DNA from: Tardiphaga sp.
GTDB lineage: Bacteria > Pseudomonadota > Alphaproteobacteria > Rhizobiales > Xanthobacteraceae
Direction of reading: 5' to 3'
Assembly (NCBI GenBank): GCA_030147505.1
Contig: JASBVG010000015.1
Span: forward strand, 1-64,000
Length of the DNA: 64,000 nucleotides
Shown here: positions 59,286 through 64,000 of the stretch, in pieces
Position numbering within the stretch: position 1 is the stretch's first letter
Layout: each line of letters starts with the position of its first letter
The notes under the pieces: model-generated
Databases searched by the model: none
What the model was told of the DNA's origin: nothing
Seen by the model: only the letters and a program-made list of their open reading frames with translations
Position numbers and translations under genes: made by a program

Positions 59286-60449
59286 TCAGTTATCGAATTC
59301 GATATGCTTGTCGAAAACGATGTTGCCCTTGTCGTTCTTCACGATGTTGTAGCCGTGCAGGCCATCGCCGTTCTTGTCGAAATTGTATTCGCCCTCGGCG
59401 CCTGGATATTTCTTGATGGCGAGGATGGCCTCACGGATCTTCTGCGGATCGGTCGAGCCGGCGTTCTTGATCGCCAGCGCCAGCACATTGATGGCATCGA
59501 ACGGCCATGAGCTCTGATTGTCCGGCGCGACCTTGTAGGCATCGCGATAGGTCTTGCCGAACGCCTTGGCGGCCTCGGACGATTCTTCTGCGTAGTCGGC
59601 AACGCCATAGGTGTTGTACAGCGCCGGCCCCGCGAGCTTGAGCGCAGTGACATTGACGATCGAAGGCGAGCCGACCCACGGAATGTTGACGCCGAGCTGG
59701 CGAAGCTGGCGGGCGAAGATCCCGAGATCGTTTTCGAAGGTGAAATAAGAGCCGAGAATATCCGCCCCGGACTGCTTGATGGCGAGCACGACCGGCGTGA
59801 AGTCCTGGCTCTGGTTGGCATAGCCCTGATCGATCGCCACCGTGGCGCCGAGCGGGCCGAGCGCTTCGGTCAGCGCCTTGCCGCCGGCCGTGCCGAAGGC
59901 GTCGGTGGAATGCAGCACGGCCCACTTCTTCTTGCCCAGCGTCTTCACGCCATATTCCGCGATGACGCGGCCGGAATAGCTGTCATTGGGGCGGAAGCGG
60001 AACAGCCAGGGATTGCCGAGCTTGGTCAGATTCGGATCGGTGCCGCCGAACATCACGGGCTTGCCGAGCTTGAGCACGTCCGGCGCCATGGCATGGACCT
60101 GCGTGGAGCGGATCGAGCCGAGAAAGCCCACGATCTCCGGGTTGGCGGCGAGCTTGGAGAAGGCGAGCACGATACCGGGATTTGTGGTCTGATCGTCCTC
60201 GATGATCAGTTCGATCTGCTTGCCGAGAATGCCGCCGGCCTTGTTGATGGCCTCGACCGCAAGCTTGGCGCCGCCGGTCGCATATTTGCCGGCTTCCGCC
60301 GCCGGGCCGGTGATCGGCGCACACATGCCGATCTTGATCGTTCCGCCGCCAGTCCCACCGCTTCCTTGGGCGCGCGCACTACCAATCATGTAAGGAGCAG
60401 CCAAACCAGCAGCGATGCCGGCCGTGAATCCACGTCGGGTCAGCGTCAT
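59286..60449 (-). CDS. ABC transporter substrate-binding protein, LivK-like
   Basis: 387-aa periplasmic receptor of the Peripla_BP_6 family. Signal LTRRGFTAGIAAGLAAPYMIGSARA has a twin-Arg and a hydrophobic core. The mature part begins GTIKIGMCAPITGPAAEAGKYATGGAKLAVEAINKAGG, the family hallmark. ATG 60449 has GGAGG 5-10 bases upstream; the longer frame to 60506 is not needed. Being beside hpa genes and a MarR regulator, it may bind an aromatic acid instead of an amino acid. Confidence 0.92.
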   Translation of the reverse strand: MTLTRRGFTAGIAAGLAAPYMIGSARAQGSGGTGGGTIKIGMCAPITGPAAEAGKYATGGAKLAVEAINKAGGILGKQIELIIEDDQTTNPGIVLAFSKLAANPEIVGFLGSIRSTQVHAMAPDVLKLGKPVMFGGTDPNLTKLGNPWLFRFRPNDSYSGRVIAEYGVKTLGKKKWAVLHSTDAFGTAGGKALTEALGPLGATVAIDQGYANQSQDFTPVVLAIKQSGADILGSYFTFENDLGIFARQLRQLGVNIPWVGSPSIVNVTALKLAGPALYNTYGVADYAEESSEAAKAFGKTYRDAYKVAPDNQSSWPFDAINVLALAIKNAGSTDPQKIREAILAIKKYPGAEGEYNFDKNGDGLHGYNIVKNDKGNIVFDKHIEFDN

Positions 60450-60549
60450 CAAATCCTCCCACAGAGGCCGGACTTGAGCGCCAGCCTTCTTCGATTTTGA
60501 TAACACCGAGTTGAGCGAAAAATTCTCCGCCTGTCTACAGGCCCGGCCG

Positions 60550-60566
60550 AATTCGTACGACGAATT
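60550..60566. promoter_or_regulatory. palindromic operator candidate upstream of the liv operon
   Basis: AATTCGTACGACGAATT: perfect 7-bp arms (AATTCGT / ACGAATT) around a 3-base spacer, about 100 bases before the binding-protein ATG. Size and symmetry suit a dimeric regulator. Which protein binds is unknown. Confidence 0.6.
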
Positions 60567-60612
60567 AATGAAATGGCGAGCAACGGCTTTGCTGCAAAAT
60601 TATGCAGGAGAG

Positions 60613-61122
60613 CTATCGGTCTGCGGGACCGGCATCGTCCGCGTTATCAAGCGGCATCGCCTGCAGGCAAAGCTCCAGTTCATGCAGCATGGCCTGCAAC
60701 TCGGCGAGCTTGTTCGCACCGAAGCGCCTCGTCATCTCGCCATAGATCGCTTCCGAACTCGGCGCGACAACCTCGATCAACTTCAGTCCCTTTGCCGTGA
60801 TGGAGACGATGTTGCGGCGCAAATCGGATTTGAGAAGATGACGCGCGATCAGCTTGCGCTGCTCTAGATCGCGCAGGATGCGCGACAGGCTCGGCCCGAG
60901 TAGGAATGCGACGCGCGCCAGTTCCGTCACCTCGATCTCGCCAGAGGCCGCCAGCGCGCGCAGGATGCGCCATTGCTGCTCGGTGAGGTCGTGCGATCGC
61001 AGCGACGGACGAAAATGTCGCATCACCCCTTCCCGCGCCCGCAGCAGCGACATCGGCAACGACTGCGAGAAATCGCGCATGGGGATTTTGGCGGGCATGC
61101 GCTTGGTCGCGGAGGTCGTCAT
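60613..61122 (-). CDS. hpaR: MarR family regulator, HpaR-like
   Basis: 169-aa winged-helix repressor. The segment MRDFSQSLPMSLLRAREGVMRHFRPSLRSHDLTEQQWRILRAL closely resembles HpaR, regulator of the homoprotocatechuate pathway. The recognition helix region is LGPSLSRILRDLEQRKLIARHL. ATG 61122 (MTTSATKRMPAK) chosen. It is divergent from hpaF-hpaE-hpaD, with a perfect palindrome between, which supports control of the hpa genes and itself, relieved by an aromatic acid. Confidence 0.83.
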   Translation of the reverse strand: MTTSATKRMPAKIPMRDFSQSLPMSLLRAREGVMRHFRPSLRSHDLTEQQWRILRALAASGEIEVTELARVAFLLGPSLSRILRDLEQRKLIARHLLKSDLRRNIVSITAKGLKLIEVVAPSSEAIYGEMTRRFGANKLAELQAMLHELELCLQAMPLDNADDAGPADR

Positions 61123-61190
61123 GTCGGTCCCATCTCCTGGCGCGTGCAACGCACAATCGAATTCATGTCACGAGGTTTGCCCACGATCAC

Positions 61191-61202
61191 TTAACATGTT
61201 AA
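61191..61202. promoter_or_regulatory. MarR-type operator between hpaR and hpaF
   Basis: Perfect 12-bp palindrome TTAACATGTTAA, the usual type of MarR-family site, placed 69 bases from the hpaR ATG and 50 bases from the hpaF ATG. It suits simultaneous repression of both directions by HpaR. Confidence 0.75.
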
Positions 61203-61251
61203 TCATTGCCCCGGAAGCCGCTCACAAGACGGCACCGATCAGGGATGGGCC

Positions 61252-61650
61252 ATGCCGCATTTCAGCATCGAATATTCTGCCAATCTCGACGGCGCCCTGG
61301 ATATCGGCGCGTTGTGCGAAGTGGTGCGCAACGCTGCGGTGCAGACCGGTATCTTCCCGCTCGGCGGCATTCGTGTGCGCGCGATCCGCTGCGAGCATTA
61401 TGCCATCGCCGACGGCCGCGCCGGCCTCAGCTTTCTCGATATCCTGCTGCGGATCGGCGAAGGCCGCGAACTCGTGGTCCGGCAGAAGGCCGGGGAACAG
61501 ATCTTCGCTGCGGTCTCCAGTCATCTCGATAACATCTTTGCGACCGGCAGATTTGCGTTGTCATTCGACGTCCAGATCAATGACAGCGCGACCAGCTGGA
61601 AGCGCAACAACATTCACGACATGCTCAAAGCCGAGGCCGACCATGGCTAA
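61252..61650 (+). CDS. hpaF: 5-carboxymethyl-2-hydroxymuconate delta-isomerase
   Basis: 132-aa isomerase of the tautomerase superfamily (HpcD/HpaF) acting in homoprotocatechuate meta-cleavage. The catalytic N-terminal proline follows Met1 (MPHFSIEYSANLD). Family pieces GIFPLGGIRVRAIRCEHYAIADG and FALSFDVQINDSATSWKRNNIH are visible. AGGGA lies before the ATG. The start of hpaE overlaps its last eight bases, so the two are coupled. Confidence 0.9.
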   Translation: MPHFSIEYSANLDGALDIGALCEVVRNAAVQTGIFPLGGIRVRAIRCEHYAIADGRAGLSFLDILLRIGEGRELVVRQKAGEQIFAAVSSHLDNIFATGRFALSFDVQINDSATSWKRNNIHDMLKAEADHG

Positions 61651-63184
61651 GACCCCTGCCGATCCCGCCGCGGTGTTTGCCGCCAATCAGGAGCGCGCGG
61701 CACCGCTGCTGCAAGCGCTGCGTTCCGATGGCATCAGCCATCGCATCGACGGCAAGGTCGTCGCGTCCTCATCGGGCGAAACCTTTGAGACCACTTCGCC
61801 GATCGACGGGACATTGCTGGCCAGTGTCGCGCGCGGCACGAAAGAGGATATCGACAAGGCCGCGAAGGCGGCACAGCGCGCCTTCAGGGACTGGCGCGAG
61901 ATGGCACCGGCTGTGCGGCGCAAGTTGCTGCACCGGATCGCCGATGCCATCGAGGATCATGCCGACGATATCGCGACTCTCGAATGCATCGATACCGGTC
62001 AGGCCTGGCGCTTCATGTCCAAGGCCGCCGTGCGCGGCGCGGAGAACTTTCGCTTCTATGCCGATCGCTGCGTCGAGGCGCGCGACGGGCTGAACACGCC
62101 GGCGGAAGAGCACTGGAACATTTCCACGCGGGTGCCGATCGGCCCGGTCGGCGTGATCACGCCGTGGAACACGCCCTTCATGCTCTCGACCTGGAAGATC
62201 GCGCCTGCCCTCGCCGCGGGTTGCACAGTCGTGCACAAGCCGGCGGAATGGTCGCCGGTCACGGCGGATCTGCTGGCAAAGCTCGCGAAGGAGGCCGGCC
62301 TGCCCGACGGCGTGCTCAACACGGTGCATGGCATCGGCGAAGAAGCCGGCAAGGCACTGACCGAACACCCCATCATCAAGGCCATCGCCTTTGTCGGCGA
62401 GAGCGCCACGGGGTCGGCAATCATGGCGCAGGGCGCGCCAACGCTGAAGCGCGTGCATTTCGAACTCGGCGGCAAGAATCCGGTGATCGTATTCGACGAC
62501 GCCGATCTCGACCGCGCGCTCGATGCCGTGGTCTTCATGATCTATTCGCTGAATGGCGAGCGCTGCACGTCATCGAGCCGGCTGCTGATCCAGAGCAGCA
62601 TCGCCGGCACGTTCATCGAGAGGCTCACGGCGCGCGTCAAAGCGCTGAGGATCGGCCACCCGCTCGATCCCGCCACCGAGGTCGGTCCGCTCATTCATGC
62701 GCGACATCACGCCAAGGTCTGCAGCTATTTCGACGTCGCCCGCAAGGACGGCGCCACCATCGCGGTCGGCGGCAAGCCGCATGACGGTCCCGGCGGCGGG
62801 CACTATGTGCAGCCGACACTGGTGATCGATGCGAAGCCCGGCATGCGGGTGGCGCAGGAAGAGGTGTTCGGCCCGTTCCTCACGGCGATCCCTTTCAAGG
62901 ATGAAGCCGAGGCCATCGCCATCGCCAATGACGTGCAATACGGGCTCACCGGTTATGTCTGGACCGCGGAGATGGGCCGTGCATTGCGCGTCGCGGACGC
63001 GCTGGAAGCCGGCATGATCTGGCTCAATTCGGAAAATGTCCGCCATTTGCCGACGCCGTTCGGCGGCATGAAAGCGTCAGGCATCGGCCGCGATGGCGGC
63101 GACTATTCGTTCGACTTCTACATGGAGACGAAACACGTCTCGCTGGCGAAGGGAACGCACAAGATTCAGAGGATGGGTCTGTAA
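61643..63184 (+). CDS. hpaE: 5-carboxymethyl-2-hydroxymuconate semialdehyde dehydrogenase
   Basis: 513-aa NAD-dependent aldehyde dehydrogenase oxidising the ring-cleavage product of homoprotocatechuate. Catalytic Glu274 in FELGGKNPVIVFDDADLD and Cys308 in NGERCTSSSRLLIQ; NAD site GPVGVITPWNTPFMLSTWKIAPAL. The open frame begins at 60854, inside hpaR, but ATG 61643 (MAKTPADPAAVFAANQ) overlaps hpaF and gives the family length. Substrate call rests on flanking hpaF and hpaD; alone it resembles betaine aldehyde dehydrogenases. Confidence 0.92.
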   Translation: MAKTPADPAAVFAANQERAAPLLQALRSDGISHRIDGKVVASSSGETFETTSPIDGTLLASVARGTKEDIDKAAKAAQRAFRDWREMAPAVRRKLLHRIADAIEDHADDIATLECIDTGQAWRFMSKAAVRGAENFRFYADRCVEARDGLNTPAEEHWNISTRVPIGPVGVITPWNTPFMLSTWKIAPALAAGCTVVHKPAEWSPVTADLLAKLAKEAGLPDGVLNTVHGIGEEAGKALTEHPIIKAIAFVGESATGSAIMAQGAPTLKRVHFELGGKNPVIVFDDADLDRALDAVVFMIYSLNGERCTSSSRLLIQSSIAGTFIERLTARVKALRIGHPLDPATEVGPLIHARHHAKVCSYFDVARKDGATIAVGGKPHDGPGGGHYVQPTLVIDAKPGMRVAQEEVFGPFLTAIPFKDEAEAIAIANDVQYGLTGYVWTAEMGRALRVADALEAGMIWLNSENVRHLPTPFGGMKASGIGRDGGDYSFDFYMETKHVSLAKGTHKIQRMGL

Positions 63185-63188
63185 CTCG

Positions 63189-63284
63189 TCGTTCCGGGGC
63201 GCGCACTTGCGCGAACCCGGAACCTCAGAATGAGATTCTCCACTTCGAGATTCCGGGTTCGCGCTTCGCGCGCCCCGGAATGAC
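63189..63284. repeat. palindromic repeat, TCATTCCGGGG family, copy 4
   Basis: Begins TCGTTCCGGGGCGCGC and ends CGCGCCCCGGAATGA, with GGTTCGCGC inside. It lies between hpaE and hpaD in the same operon. Confidence 0.8.
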
Positions 63285-63300
63285 AGCCAGGAAACGCCAG

Positions 63301-64000
63301 ATGCCCGCACCGGTCCATGTTTTCGACCCGCCCTTCAACATCCTGCGTGCCAGCCATGTGGTGCTGGATGTCACCGATCTCGCAGCGAGCCGAAAATTCT
63401 ACGAGGATATTGTCGGCCTCCATGTCGAGGATGCCGACGGCGACACCGTCTATCTTCGCGCCGTCGAGGAACATCAGCATCACTCGCTGGTGCTGCGCAA
63501 GGCGGCCCATGCGGCCTGCCACCGTCTCGGTTTTCGCGTCGCGAGCGAAAACGATCTCGACAAGGCAGGCGCCTTCTTCGCGACCAATGGCATCGGCTAT
63601 TCCTTTGTCGAGCGCCCGTTCCAGGGCCGCACGCTGCAGGCAACGGATCCGTTCGGCTTCCAGCTCGAACTCCATGCATCCATGGAGAAGCGCCCGCATC
63701 TCCTGCGTCGCTTCGATCTCTACAAGGGCTGCCATCCGCAGCGCCTCGATCATTTCAACGTCTTCGCCGCCGAGCTGCAGGACACGATCGATTTCTACGC
63801 CCGGCTCGGCTTCCGGCTGACTGAATATGCCGAAGAGGACGGCAACAACGGCCGCATCGCCGCGGCCTGGATGCATCGCAAGGGCAACGTTCACGATCTC
63901 GCTTTCACCAATGGCAAGGGACCGCGGCTGCATCACTTCGCCTATTGGGTGCCGACGGCCATGAACATCGTGCATCTGTGCGATGTGATGGCGTCGTCCG
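63301..64000 (+). CDS. hpaD: 3,4-dihydroxyphenylacetate 2,3-dioxygenase, cut by window end
   Basis: Extradiol ring-cleaving dioxygenase of the vicinal-oxygen-chelate fold. The first 233 residues are present and the frame is open at the window edge. Two VOC modules are visible (ILRASHVVLDVTDLAASRKF and RLDHFNVFAAELQDTIDFYARLG). Metal ligands His151 (LDHFNVF) and His211 or 212 (HHFAYWV) are in place; the third, a Glu, would lie beyond the window. Starts at ATG 63301, after the repeat. It opens the ring of homoprotocatechuate, giving the substrate of HpaE. Confidence 0.9.
   Translation, partial: MPAPVHVFDPPFNILRASHVVLDVTDLAASRKFYEDIVGLHVEDADGDTVYLRAVEEHQHHSLVLRKAAHAACHRLGFRVASENDLDKAGAFFATNGIGYSFVERPFQGRTLQATDPFGFQLELHASMEKRPHLLRRFDLYKGCHPQRLDHFNVFAAELQDTIDFYARLGFRLTEYAEEDGNNGRIAAAWMHRKGNVHDLAFTNGKGPRLHHFAYWVPTAMNIVHLCDVMASS

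Overview
The window is a high-GC alphaproteobacterial chromosome segment. It almost certainly comes from the Bradyrhizobium/Rhodopseudomonas/Tardiphaga group (Nitrobacteraceae). The basis is a complete hopanoid cluster that includes the C-2 methylase gene hpnP, promoter sequences of the EcfG general-stress type, protein sequences typical of the group, and several families of intergenic palindromes characteristic of these genomes. There is no rRNA, tRNA, CRISPR array, phage or transposase gene that I can see.

Layout. 0-20 kb is mostly core metabolism: NADP isocitrate dehydrogenase, an S9 peptidase, an unusual SDR, a Kef-type antiporter, alaS, and the glycine cleavage operon gcvTHP behind a tandem glycine riboswitch. 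A DUF892 stress protein, an M20 amidohydrolase and a GMC oxidoreductase follow. At 17.6-20.3 kb is a small ECF sigma/anti-sigma locus with a frameshifted Tat-exported metallophosphoesterase and a cupredoxin. 20.3-41.7 kb is a hopanoid region: hpnO, hpnN, ispH, hpnH, hpnG, shc, hpnE, hpnD and hpnC make and modify the C35 hopanoid and move it to the outer membrane. A second MMPL/RND exporter follows, then hpnP, which lies between eutB and eutC. 41.7-43.2 kb is an altronate dehydratase-family gene. 43.2-44.3 kb is a 1.1-kb gene-free block with two long related repeats around a segment rich in inverted repeats. 44.3-50.8 kb is a CzcCBA-type heavy-metal efflux operon with small His/Cys-rich accessory genes. 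50.9-53.6 kb holds a TctC-type binding protein, a hypothetical gene and a DUF4118 membrane protein. 53.7-64 kb combines a branched-chain-amino-acid-type ABC transporter (with a fused LivM-LivG), an aldolase, an Ldh_2 dehydrogenase, and a divergent hpaR / hpaF-hpaE-hpaD cluster for meta-cleavage of homoprotocatechuate. hpaD runs off the window end.

Regulation. The most informative signals are GGAAC-N16-CGTT sequences, the consensus of the EcfG general-stress sigma factor, directly upstream of hpnP and of the DUF892 gene. A third, with a 17-base spacer, lies just before the glycine riboswitch. A perfect TTAACATGTTAA palindrome sits between hpaR and hpaF, and a second palindrome lies upstream of the liv operon. 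Bidirectional terminators separate convergent units.

The best candidate for something little described is the 43.5-44.1 kb block, where nested perfect inverted repeats suggest a branched structured RNA or DNA element between two direct copies of a long repeat. The hpnP insertion between the two ethanolamine ammonia-lyase genes and the ECF locus with its perfect 17-bp hairpin also deserve attention.
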